Assembly (NCBI GenBank): GCA_001776545.1
Contig: MFBZ01000025.1
Span: 1-40,691 of the forward strand
DNA from: Candidatus Curtissbacteria bacterium RIFCSPLOWO2_12_FULL_41_16
Lineage (GTDB): Bacteria > Patescibacteriota > Microgenomatia > Curtissbacterales > GWA2-41-24
Length of the DNA: 40,691 nt
Reading direction: 5' to 3'
The notes under the pieces were generated by a model. The model did not search any database and was not told the DNA's origin. It saw only the letters and a list, made by a program, of their open reading frames with translations. Below are positions 7,539 through 15,240 of this stretch, piece after piece. Each line of letters starts with the position of its first letter. Position 1 is the stretch's first letter. The translations under genes and the position numbers were made by a program.

Positions 7539-8698
7539 ACAAGCTTTAGCTGATCATCAGATTGGTTAACAGTTGACGGTTGACAGTTCACAGATTTTTT
7601 CTGCTTTTTATTACTGTGAACTGTTAACTGTGAACTATGAACTTGCGAAAGCTTAGCAACAATCGACTTAAATCCTAACCCCTCATACTCCATCCGGACC
7701 TTTCCCCAATCCGGCCTAAATCGTAAATCGTTAATCGTAAACCTGCCTGCTCCTCGAGTCTGAACGACCCCTCTCGGCCATGAGCTCGTCGTTCGAGACC
7801 CTGAAGGGTCCTCAGACCCTGAACGGGAGGCCGAATGGTCGGAGTCGAAGACCGGCAGGCAGGTCGTCAAATCAACATTACTGTCCAGCTCCACCAGCTT
7901 CTTGGCGGCAAGAGCAATATCGTGACCCGCTTCCAGCTTCTCTCTTATATGTAAAGGGTTCTCCTTGACATGCTTAAAAAGGTTTTCCAAAGTCTGGTAT
8001 TTTTGCAAAAGTTGGGCCGCTGTTTTTGGTCCAATGCCCAAAATCCCCGGCACATTGTCAGACGGATCACCAATCAACGATTTATAATCAACCATCTGGC
8101 ACGGTTCAATTCCATATTTTCCGCGAACTTCCTTCGCACCAACTAAAACACCCCATCCGGGTTTACCCTCCGTAACTTTAGTGAAGGAGGGCATTTGGAC
8201 TTTGACGTTGCCGTTGACTAGTTGGAGAACATCACGATCACCACTGAGAATAACAATGTTCATAGTTAATCGTTTATCGTTCGTCGGAATTTTCTTCTTT
8301 TTATTTTCCCTATTAACTATTAAAGATGAACCATTAACGAATCTCGACACTAGCGTCGCAATCAAGTCATCCGCTTCATACCCTTCCTTCTCGAAATATT
8401 TAATGCCAAAAGCGTCCAGAATTTTCTTAACCTTTGGCAGTTGCGGGTATAAATCTGGCGGCGGCGCCACTCTTTGGGCTTTATATTCTGCAAATTCAAT
8501 ATGGCGAAATGTCGGCGCGCCGGTATCAAAAGCACAACCAATATGATCTGGCTTCACCTCACCAATCGCCTTAATTAGCATATTGGAAAACCCAAAAACG
8601 GCGTTTGCCATCTCTCCCTTCTTATCCGTTAGGGGCGGCAAAGCATGATAGGCGCGGTGCAAAAGCGAATTGCCGTCAATCAAAAGTAATCTATTCAT
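7535..8698 (-). CDS. stand-alone 5'-3' exonuclease (PolA N-terminal domain type)
   Basis: MNRLLLIDGNSLLHRAYHALPP, EADDLIATL, ILSGDRDVLQLV, LIGDPSDNVPGILGIGPKTA; no polymerase domain in this ORF. Confidence 0.9.
   Translation of the reverse strand: MNRLLLIDGNSLLHRAYHALPPLTDKKGEMANAVFGFSNMLIKAIGEVKPDHIGCAFDTGAPTFRHIEFAEYKAQRVAPPPDLYPQLPKVKKILDAFGIKYFEKEGYEADDLIATLVSRFVNGSSLIVNRENKKKKIPTNDKRLTMNIVILSGDRDVLQLVNGNVKVQMPSFTKVTEGKPGWGVLVGAKEVRGKYGIEPCQMVDYKSLIGDPSDNVPGILGIGPKTAAQLLQKYQTLENLFKHVKENPLHIREKLEAGHDIALAAKKLVELDSNVDLTTCLPVFDSDHSASRSGSEDPSGSRTTSSWPRGVVQTRGAGRFTINDLRFRPDWGKVRMEYEGLGFKSIVAKLSQVHSSQLTVHSNKKQKKSVNCQPSTVNQSDDQLKLV
7565..7644. repeat. heptamer-arm hairpin (ACAGTTG-ACGGTTG-ACAGTTC...ACTGTGA-ACTGTTA-ACTGTGA-ACTATGA)
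   Basis: 7-nt periodic inverted arms around a T-rich loop. Confidence 0.85.
7717..7742. repeat. heptamer array TAAATCG-TAAATCG-TTAATCG-TAAAC
   Basis: Three units plus partial, in-frame in the exonuclease tail. Confidence 0.75.
7743..7866. repeat. composite palindromic element, long copy with extra internal insert
   Basis: CTCCTCGAGTCTGAACGACCCCTCTCGGCCATGAGCTC..GGCCGAATGGTCGGAGTCGAAGACC flanked by CCTGCCTGC/GCAGGCAGG. Confidence 0.9.
8261..8340. repeat. heptamer-arm hairpin inside the exonuclease
   Basis: AGTTAATCGTTTATCGTTCGTCGG...ATTAACTATTAAAGATGAACCATTAACG; encodes VNGSSLIVNRENKKKKIPTNDKRLTMN. Confidence 0.85.
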
Positions 8699-8802
8699 GT
8701 GAATATTTTATTCCCTTGATATATAATCTCGAAGAACGAAAGTTGAGCGTCGAGTTTAAACGTAGAATTTTAAATTATAAATTTTAAGTTTTTAATTAAT
8801 TC

Positions 8803-10755
8803 TTAGGCTCTAGCGGTTTTGATAAGATGGGCTTTTTTAAACTTCGTTTCGCCGTCGGAAACCGGCTTACCAACCAGCCTCTCAAACTCGTCTCGCTCAA
8901 GTGTCTCTTTTTCAAGTAAAGTCCCCGCCACTAAATCTAACTTTGCTCTGTGTTTTTGCAAAATCTCCTGGGCCTTTTTATGACCGTTATCAATTATCTT
9001 GGCAATCTCCCCGTCAATTTTACCAGCCAGCTCTGGAGAGACCTGACCCCCCTCGCCCATAAGGGTTGGCCAAACTCCAAACTGGGGTCGCGGGGCAAAG
9101 ATTGTCGGACCAAGATCACTCATCCCAAATTCGGTAACCATTTCGCGCGCTAAAGTTGAAGCAATTTCCAAATCGCTCGCTGCTCCTGTTGTAAACTCAT
9201 CAAAAATTAATTCCTCGGCGGCCCTTCCTCCAAGAAGCGTTGCAATCCGCTCTAAAAGTCTTGTTTTAGTCTCTGTGTATCTGTCTACGGACGGCGGCAC
9301 AAGAGTATGACCGCCGGTTATGCCGCGGGCAACAATTGAGATCCTATGCACCGGATCAACATGGGGCAAATAGTGGGCAGCCACGGCGTGGCCGGCTTCG
9401 TGGTACGCCGTCATTTTTCTTTCCTCCTCCGATTGCATCCTTTTTCTTTGTGGCCCTAATTTGACTTTAGTTGCTGCCTCCTCAAGATCTAAGTTATTAA
9501 TTTCGCGTCGCAAGTCTCTGGCCGCTAGAATCGCTGCTTCATTGAGCATATTGGCCAAATCCGCACCGCTATAACCGACAGTCCTTTTGGCAAGACTCTC
9601 AATATCCACTTCTTTATCAAATGGCTTACCTTTCATATGAATTTTAATAATCGCCTTTCTACCCTCGATATCCGGTAAATCAAGTACCACTCTTCTGTCA
9701 AATCTTCCAGGCCGGGTTAGGGCAGGATCCAAAAGATCTGGTCTGTTGGTTGCTCCCATCACCATCACATTGTCGTTTGGCGCAAAACCATCCATTTCCA
9801 CCAAAATCTGATTTAAGGTCTGTTCCCGTTCATCATGTCCCCCGGAAAAACCTAAACCTCGCATTCTGCCAATTGATTCAATTTCATCAATAAAAATTAT
9901 CGCCGGTGCCGTCTTTTTAGCCTGGGCAAATAAATCACGAACCCTTGCTGCCCCGACCCCTACCAACATCTCCATAAACTCTGAACCGGCAACCGAGAAA
10001 AATGGCACTCCCGCTTCTCCGGCCACAGCCCGGGCCAAAAGAGTCTTGCCCGTACCCGCGGGTCCCACCAAAAGCACCCCTTTGGGAGTTCTGGCGCCCA
10101 CCGCCCGATATTTCTCCGGATGTTTCAAAAAGTCGACAACTTCCTGAAGCTCTTGTTTGGCCTCGTCAACCCCGGCCACGTCGGCAAAAGTAATCTTGGA
10201 CATATCTCGCGTAAATTGGCGGGCCCGCGATTGACCAAAAGAAAAAACAGATGAGGCCCCTTCTCTTGCCTGCCTAAAAATCAAGAAGAAGAAGAATACC
10301 ATCAGTCCCAGTGGCAAAAGAGTAGTTAGGATTGTTATCCATGCCTGTGAGAAAGTACGGTCGCGCACCTCAATCGCTGTTGCTGTTGGATCAACCTTGG
10401 CTGCTTCCAATGCGGCAAACAAAGATTGGTTTTCTTCCTTGCGAGATGTATAAACTTGGCCGTCTTTTAACTTAACCGAAATTCTATCCCCGTCAATTTC
10501 GATTTTTTCAACTTTATTATCGCGAATATCAGCAATCATTTGAGAAAGTGGCTTATTGGGCAGAAATCGCGTTGAAGAACCCGAAGTAAAAACAAAAAAC
10601 CCAAAGAATATTAACCCCAGAATTGCATAGATTATAAAACCACGCCAAGAAGATTTTCCGCGAATTCTAGGTATTGAAACCTTTGGAACAGACGGCTTCA
10701 TCTGTTTGCCTCCCAAAATTTTTCCGCTGGAATTTTTATCTTGTGAATTGGGCAT
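8803..10755 (-). CDS. ftsH: ATP-dependent zinc metalloprotease FtsH
   Basis: Walker A GPAGTGKTLLA, SRH region TNRPDLLDPALTRPGRFDR, HEAGH zinc site, two N-terminal hydrophobic segments. Confidence 0.97.
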   Translation of the reverse strand: MPNSQDKNSSGKILGGKQMKPSVPKVSIPRIRGKSSWRGFIIYAILGLIFFGFFVFTSGSSTRFLPNKPLSQMIADIRDNKVEKIEIDGDRISVKLKDGQVYTSRKEENQSLFAALEAAKVDPTATAIEVRDRTFSQAWITILTTLLPLGLMVFFFFLIFRQAREGASSVFSFGQSRARQFTRDMSKITFADVAGVDEAKQELQEVVDFLKHPEKYRAVGARTPKGVLLVGPAGTGKTLLARAVAGEAGVPFFSVAGSEFMEMLVGVGAARVRDLFAQAKKTAPAIIFIDEIESIGRMRGLGFSGGHDEREQTLNQILVEMDGFAPNDNVMVMGATNRPDLLDPALTRPGRFDRRVVLDLPDIEGRKAIIKIHMKGKPFDKEVDIESLAKRTVGYSGADLANMLNEAAILAARDLRREINNLDLEEAATKVKLGPQRKRMQSEEERKMTAYHEAGHAVAAHYLPHVDPVHRISIVARGITGGHTLVPPSVDRYTETKTRLLERIATLLGGRAAEELIFDEFTTGAASDLEIASTLAREMVTEFGMSDLGPTIFAPRPQFGVWPTLMGEGGQVSPELAGKIDGEIAKIIDNGHKKAQEILQKHRAKLDLVAGTLLEKETLERDEFERLVGKPVSDGETKFKKAHLIKTARA

Positions 10756-10799
10756 GTTTAGAGGATAATTCTATCACCAAAAAGACCAAATTACCAGAA

Positions 10800-11819
10800 T
10801 TAAAAGTATTCCATTTTCATTGCTTTACGCACCAAATCTAATGTCTGCTGTGCTTCTTTTCTCGCCTTAGCCGTTCCCTCTTTCAGAATCTTATTAATCA
10901 GTTCCGGCTGCTTTTCAAACTCTGTCCGTCTCTGGCGGATCGGCTCTAAAAACTCCTCCAAAACTTCCACTAAAAATTCCTTCACCTCTACATCCTTCAC
11001 CGTCCCTTTCCGATATCTTTCTTTGTACTGCTCAGTCCGTGTCACGTGTCGCTTGTTACCTGCCTGGGACGCAAAAGCATCAAGATAAATAAACACCGGA
11101 TTATTCTCTACGTCTCCCGGCTCATCTCCGTGAATTCTAGCTGGATCCGTATACATACCCATTACTTTCTTCCTCACTTCTTCTGCTGAATCCGTCAAAA
11201 AAATCGCGTTGCCTGAAGATTTACCCATTTTCGCCTGTCCATCAGTCCCCGGAAGCGTGGGCACTTCCCCTATCAGTGGCTCTGGTATAGGGAAAACCTC
11301 CCCATAGGTGTTATTGAACTTAATCGCAATATCCCTTGCGTATTCAACGTGGGCTTTTTGATCCTTCCCCACAGGAACAAGATTTGCCCTAACAAGCAGA
11401 ATGTCGGCAGCCATCAAAACAGGATAATAAAAAAGACCGACTGTGTCCTGAAAACCTTGGTCTAATTTCTCTTTCAAGGCCGGCTGCCTGGCAATAAGCG
11501 GCCTGGGAGTTAAAACACTCAAAAAATAAGCAAGCTCCAACACCTCCGGCACTTTTGATTGAATAAAAAAGGTCACTTTTTCAGGATCTAAGCCGACTGA
11601 CAAATAACCTAACATTAACCCTCTGATGTTACCTTCAATCTGCTTTGTCTTATCAAAGTAAGTAGTCAGGGCATGCAAATCGACAATCGGGATAAACATC
11701 TCATACTCGTCTTGCAGTTTGACTCTGTTTCTAAGCGAGCCGACATAGTTCCCCAAATGGAAACTGTCATACGTTGGTCTGTCACCGGTAAGAATTCGCT
11801 TTCTAGTCATAAAGATCAC
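10800..11819 (-). CDS. trpS: tryptophanyl-tRNA synthetase
   Basis: LTGDRPTYDSFHLGNYVGSLRNRVKLQ, KMGKSSGN (KMSKS-like), C-terminal LDLVRKAMKM. The start could be GTG 11819 or ATG 11810. Confidence 0.93.
   Translation of the reverse strand: MIFMTRKRILTGDRPTYDSFHLGNYVGSLRNRVKLQDEYEMFIPIVDLHALTTYFDKTKQIEGNIRGLMLGYLSVGLDPEKVTFFIQSKVPEVLELAYFLSVLTPRPLIARQPALKEKLDQGFQDTVGLFYYPVLMAADILLVRANLVPVGKDQKAHVEYARDIAIKFNNTYGEVFPIPEPLIGEVPTLPGTDGQAKMGKSSGNAIFLTDSAEEVRKKVMGMYTDPARIHGDEPGDVENNPVFIYLDAFASQAGNKRHVTRTEQYKERYRKGTVKDVEVKEFLVEVLEEFLEPIRQRRTEFEKQPELINKILKEGTAKARKEAQQTLDLVRKAMKMEYF
11039..11059. repeat. heptamer array GTGTCAC-GTGTCGC-TTGTTAC inside trpS
   Basis: 3 degenerate units of the GTCACTT family. 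Confidence 0.6.
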
Positions 11820-11902
11820 CAGCTTGCCCCTCGAAGTCCTGAGTTTATCGAAGGACGAGGTGGGGTTGGCCTACCACCTGTTAAAATTCGCTTCTTATTC
11901 AT
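11816..11902 (-). pseudogene. partial duplication of the trpS 5' end fused to a palindromic repeat
   Basis: Minus-strand ATG at 11902 reads MNKKRILTGGRPT|PPRPSINSGLRGASW*; first 13 aa match trpS MTRKRILTGDRPT; the stop overlaps the alternative GTG start of trpS. Confidence 0.65.
11825..11866. repeat. palindromic element GTCCTGAGTTTATCGAAGGAC within CCCCTCG/CGAGGTGGGG arms
   Basis: Nested arms; member of the CCTGAG/TCGAAGG family. Confidence 0.85.
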
Positions 11903-12013
11903 AACTACCTCTTAGTATACTTTTGATCGGCGTTATCCTCAATCGGCAATGGATCAAAACAACTAAAAGTACCCCACTAATTGGCGAAGAGCCGGAACTC
12001 TAGTCAGACTTTT

Positions 12014-12469
12014 TTAAGTTAAATCGCAAATCGTGTATTGACCAACTGCCCTGACTAAATCCCCTAAATCCATTTCCAATCCATGCGTTAAATCTCCGGA
12101 GCCAAGATTAACTTTTTCCAGCCCCATTACTTTAGAATCAAAAATTACGGGCAGATTTGTCAGAATTGGACAAACCGCACCGATGGGCACACCGACAATT
12201 CTTCCTACCTCATCAGGCTTAGCTAACTCACTTTTGGAACCAAACAACCTTCTTACCTTCTTAAAATCAACCCGATCCCTACCTCTTGCCACCAAAGCTA
12301 CAAAACGGTTGTCAGAAATTCTAACAAGTAAAGTTTTAATAATTTCCTCAGGATTAACCCCGGCCGCAACAACATCCTCCACTCTAAAAACCTTCCCACT
12401 CAAGTCAATCAGGGTATATTTAAGATCCAATTTTTTGAGATAACCCTCAATCTGGACAAGAGTTGCCAT
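12014..12469 (-). CDS. YbaK/EbsC-like (aminoacyl-tRNA deacylase) protein
   Basis: Pattern VEDVVAAGVNPEEIIKTLLV...DFKKVRRLFGSKSELAKPDEV...GVPIGAVCPI...DSKVMGLEKVNLGSGDLTHGLEM typical of YbaK/ProX fold. Confidence 0.85.
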   Translation of the reverse strand: MATLVQIEGYLKKLDLKYTLIDLSGKVFRVEDVVAAGVNPEEIIKTLLVRISDNRFVALVARGRDRVDFKKVRRLFGSKSELAKPDEVGRIVGVPIGAVCPILTNLPVIFDSKVMGLEKVNLGSGDLTHGLEMDLGDLVRAVGQYTICDLT

Positions 12470-12472
12470 TTT

Positions 12473-12682
12473 TTAATGCAAACCTCTCTCTTTACAGCCT
12501 ACAAGATCTTCGCTTCTGGCCACGACTCCCATTCTTTCTTTATCAACCTCAACACTATCAATAATCATTTGACCATTCAAAGGCAGTTGACCCTCTTTAA
12601 CCCGTGCAATAATACCCCTTAGCTCCTCGGGGGATGCGTTAGCTAAAATTTCTCCAAGCCTTTCTGCCAGACCAAGATTCAT
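12473..12682 (-). CDS. hypothetical small protein
   Basis: 69-aa ORF preceded by an AGGAGGTGAAA Shine-Dalgarno-like sequence; sits between the mini-protein gene and ybaK. Confidence 0.5.
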   Translation of the reverse strand: MNLGLAERLGEILANASPEELRGIIARVKEGQLPLNGQMIIDSVEVDKERMGVVARSEDLVGCKERGLH

Positions 12683-12721
12683 AGATTTTCACCTCCTTAT
12701 AAATAAATTTGAACTCAAACA

Positions 12722-12922
12722 TTACCAAATGCTTTGTTTTACTCTCTTTGGGGCTTGAATTTTCATACCTTCAGGACACCAGACTTTACCAACTAAATCC
12801 GCAACTTCTCTAAGCTGCAAACCGTCACCGCTAGTTCTCAAACGATTATCCAGAATTCCATCCCGGATATGACATCCCGAACAGCTGCCGGTAGCACTTT
12901 GTAAACATCTCTCAGCCATCAA
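12722..12922 (-). CDS. Cys-containing mini-protein (MMAERCLQSATGSCSGCHIRDG...VWCPEG...)
   Basis: 66-aa ORF with AAAGGAGGTGATT Shine-Dalgarno just upstream; four Cys in a C-x7-C-x2-C...C pattern. Confidence 0.55.
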   Translation of the reverse strand: MMAERCLQSATGSCSGCHIRDGILDNRLRTSGDGLQLREVADLVGKVWCPEGMKIQAPKRVKQSIW

Positions 12923-12938
12923 AAATCACCTCCTTTTT

Positions 12939-12972
12939 CCTCCGGGCCAGAGGCCCTCTGGACCGGCGGCCA
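12939..12972. repeat. GC-rich palindromic element (CCTCCGGGCCAGAGGCCCTCTGGACCGGCGGCC)
   Basis: Near-identical to 2319-2351 inside mutM. Confidence 0.8.
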
Positions 12973-12973
12973 C

Positions 12974-12999
12974 AAAAAAACTCGCCCCTGTGGCGAGTT
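12974..12999 (-). terminator. rho-independent terminator-like hairpin (AACTCGCC acagg GGCGAGTT + U7)
   Basis: 8-bp perfect stem followed by T-run on the minus strand, located just before the mini-protein gene. Confidence 0.7.
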
Positions 13000-13206
13000 C
13001 CTGTGTGGTTTGTTTATTTAGGTCTTAACGAACCACTACATAACCCGCCGCTTTGCGAGTAAAGAAAAACTTAAAAAAGTTGTGTAGTGTCGTTCGTATA
13101 ATTAACATTTTTAATGCCTGCCCAAAAAAATTGTTAGCAACTCAGTCTGCCTATCTGCTAATCCGCCAACCGGCGGACACCTCAAAAGAGCATCACTCTA
13201 AAATTA

Positions 13207-13236
13207 AGTATAGCAAAGATTGTCAAGTCGAGTCAA
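13207..13236 (-). promoter_or_regulatory. sigma70-like promoter (TTGACT-18-TATACT)
   Basis: Minus-strand -35 TTGACT at 13231-13236 and -10 TATACT at 13207-13212 with an 18-bp spacer. Confidence 0.5.
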
Positions 13237-13263
13237 ATCAAGTTTTGTTAGCAAGAATATGTT

Positions 13264-13674
13264 TTAACTGCTAATCCCTTTCTTAACATAGCTTGCTATT
13301 TTCGCTCTGGCAATGGCAATATCACGGTTAATTTCAAGAACCATTTCTTGCGGATTTTTAAATCCCATAACCTTCCGAATATAGGAATAAATCTCAATCT
13401 CAAGTTTGCTTGGAATGGACAAACTGGCATTAAAATCTAAAAGATAAGCCTCGCAAGATATGTCATCCTCCCTAAAAGTCGGCCTTGGCCCAAAATGCAA
13501 AACTCCCCAGTAGGCCAAAGAGGAAGGAAAGAAAACTTTACAAACATAAATCCCCCCTCTCAGGTCCTTGACAGTCAAAGGATCGAAGTTAATCGTCGGT
13601 AATCCCAGCTTTTTTCCTCTACCGGCACCGGTAACCACTCTTGCTTTAACCCTAACTGGCAAAACCTGCTTCAT
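13264..13674 (-). CDS. riboflavin kinase, monofunctional (no FMN adenylyltransferase domain)
   Basis: GAGRGKKLGLPTINFDP, GIYVCKV, FGPRPTF, EIEIYSYIRK motifs of the RFK domain; only 136 aa. Confidence 0.85.
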   Translation of the reverse strand: MKQVLPVRVKARVVTGAGRGKKLGLPTINFDPLTVKDLRGGIYVCKVFFPSSLAYWGVLHFGPRPTFREDDISCEAYLLDFNASLSIPSKLEIEIYSYIRKVMGFKNPQEMVLEINRDIAIARAKIASYVKKGISS

Positions 13675-14156
13675 CGCTTAAAATTTGATAACAACTTCAA
13701 CATTTTCAAAGCAACCAAAGCCGCTTCCCTGCCTTTATTCATCTTATTGTTACCTGCCCTTTTTGCAGCCTGAGTCAAATTATAGGCAGCCAGAACCTCA
13801 AAAATTACCGGGATATTAAATTCCAAGGCCACATTCATGCATCCTCTCGCACATTCATTAGCCACAAGCTCAAAATGATAGGTATCCCCGCGAATAACAG
13901 CACCCAAAGCAATAATCACATCAGCCGCTTTTTTCTGGGCGATGATTCGAGCCACAACCGGAATTTCCAAAGAACCAGGAACCTGATATTGCTTTACATG
14001 AGCGCGCCTGACCCCGGCATCAAGAAGTACCGCCAGACAATGCTTTTCTAAACTTTCAGTAATCTCCCCATTAAATTCACTCCTAATAATGGCAATTTGC
14101 GATTTTTGCGCTACCGCCTTGGGGAGTATAGCCTCTTCAGTCTTTTTTTTTAACAT
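13671..14156 (-). CDS. ribH: 6,7-dimethyl-8-ribityllumazine synthase
   Basis: IAIIRSEFNGEI, VPGSLEIPVVA, ALGAVIRGDTYHFELV, GNKMNKGREAALVALKML. Confidence 0.94.
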   Translation of the reverse strand: MLKKKTEEAILPKAVAQKSQIAIIRSEFNGEITESLEKHCLAVLLDAGVRRAHVKQYQVPGSLEIPVVARIIAQKKAADVIIALGAVIRGDTYHFELVANECARGCMNVALEFNIPVIFEVLAAYNLTQAAKRAGNNKMNKGREAALVALKMLKLLSNFKR

Positions 14157-14751
14157 TTTGCCTTTTTAAACAACTCTTAATTAGTTTCTCCAGGTATTTT
14201 CCCAAAATATCTACCTCAATATTAACTCTGTCCCCCACCTTAGCCGAAGATAGCATTGTATGAGTCCACGTATAAGGAATAATGCCAACAGTGAAACGGG
14301 TGTCTTTGACCTCAATCACGGTCAGAGAAATCCCATTAATTGCAACTGATCCTTTCTCTATAATGTAACGGCTAAGTTTGTCAGAAACCTTAAAAGCAAG
14401 AATGTGGCTATTGCCTTCCTTCTTTATATTATCTACCGCTGCCACGCCATCGATATGACCCTGGACGATGTGGCCGGCAAATCTGTCAGTTGCTGAAATT
14501 GCCAACTCCAGATTTACCAAATCTCCAATGCCCAAAGTCCCCAGCACGGTCCGTTTTAAAGTCTCCGGCATAACCTCGACTCGAAAAGTATTGAAGTTTG
14601 GTTTGGCAATCACCGTCAAACAAACTCCATCAACAGCCACGCTATCACCTTTTTTAAGATTTTTGATCAAAGATCGATCCGCCTTGACTGTAATCAGGCT
14701 ATTCTGAAAACTTTTAATTTCCCCTAAATTGGAAATTATGCCGGTAAACAT
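14137..14751 (-). CDS. ribE: riboflavin synthase alpha chain
   Basis: MFTGIISNLGEI, duplicated lumazine-binding domains (DSVAVDGVCLTV / GSVAINGISLTV), VNLE...VNIEVDILGKYLEK. Confidence 0.95.
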   Translation of the reverse strand: MFTGIISNLGEIKSFQNSLITVKADRSLIKNLKKGDSVAVDGVCLTVIAKPNFNTFRVEVMPETLKRTVLGTLGIGDLVNLELAISATDRFAGHIVQGHIDGVAAVDNIKKEGNSHILAFKVSDKLSRYIIEKGSVAINGISLTVIEVKDTRFTVGIIPYTWTHTMLSSAKVGDRVNIEVDILGKYLEKLIKSCLKRQNVKKKD

Positions 14752-14788
14752 AGAGTTTAAGACTGGAAGTTAAAAATGATCCTCAAAG

Positions 14789-14860
14789 TGACGGCGGCAG
14801 GGATTGAACCTGCGACCTAGGGGTTATGATTCCCTCGCTCTACCACTGAGCTACGCCGCC
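14789..14860 (-). tRNA. tRNA with CAU anticodon (elongator Met, or Ile2 if lysidine-modified)
   Basis: GGCGGCG-TA-GCTC-AGTGGTA-GAGC-G-AGGGA-ATCATAA-CCCCT-..-GCAGG-TTCAATC-CCTGC-CGCCGTC-A cloverleaf; CCA not encoded. Confidence 0.93.
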
Positions 14861-14888
14861 CCGATTTTTGCATTTTATCAGATTCGAC

Positions 14889-14918
14889 AAAAAAAGACTC
14901 GACCGCTTGTGCCGAGCC
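14889..14918 (-). terminator. rho-independent terminator-like hairpin between the two CAU tRNAs
   Basis: Minus strand GGCTCG...CGAGTC stem followed by TTTTTTT. Confidence 0.55.
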
Positions 14919-15063
14919 CTCCTTTAAATCTTCTTTTTAATCCAACTTTCGCAGAAAGTTGAAAACGAGAAATGACGAAGCGTTTAAGTTTTCTTTAAAG
15001 AAAACGCTAAAGCGCAGTCCATTTCGAGTTGGTAGCGGGTCGCTCAATAAAATTAGCGAACCT

Positions 15064-15103
15064 CGCTACACTGAGCGAGTGTCAACGAGTCGAACGTGTA
15101 GCG
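15064..15103. repeat. palindromic element abutting/overlapping the tRNA-fMet 3' end
   Basis: CGCTACAC...GTGTAGCG inverted arms around CTGAGCGAGTGTCAACGAGTCGAA (relative of the CCTGAGCGA/GTCGAAGG family). Confidence 0.6.
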
Positions 15104-15169
15104 GGGGCGGGAGTCGAACCCACTTCTGGAGATTATGAGCCTCCCGAGATACCGTTTCTCCACCCCGCG
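15099..15169 (-). tRNA. initiator tRNA-fMet (CAU)
   Basis: CGCGGGG-TG-GAGA-AACGGTA-TCTC-G-GGAGG-CTCATAA-TCTCC-AGAA-GTGGG-TTCGACT-CCCGC-CCCCGCT-A; unpaired 1-72 position as in initiators. Confidence 0.92.
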
Positions 15170-15240
15170 TCGAGTCAAACTCGACTGCCAAGTTTGACTT
15201 GGCGATGCTTGAGAATTTTAACAAAAAGCGACCTTTGGGG

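Noticed and set aside
14752-14788. FMN riboswitch upstream of ribE
   Set aside because: Only about 37 nt separate ribE from the tRNA; too short for an RFN element and no RFN consensus.
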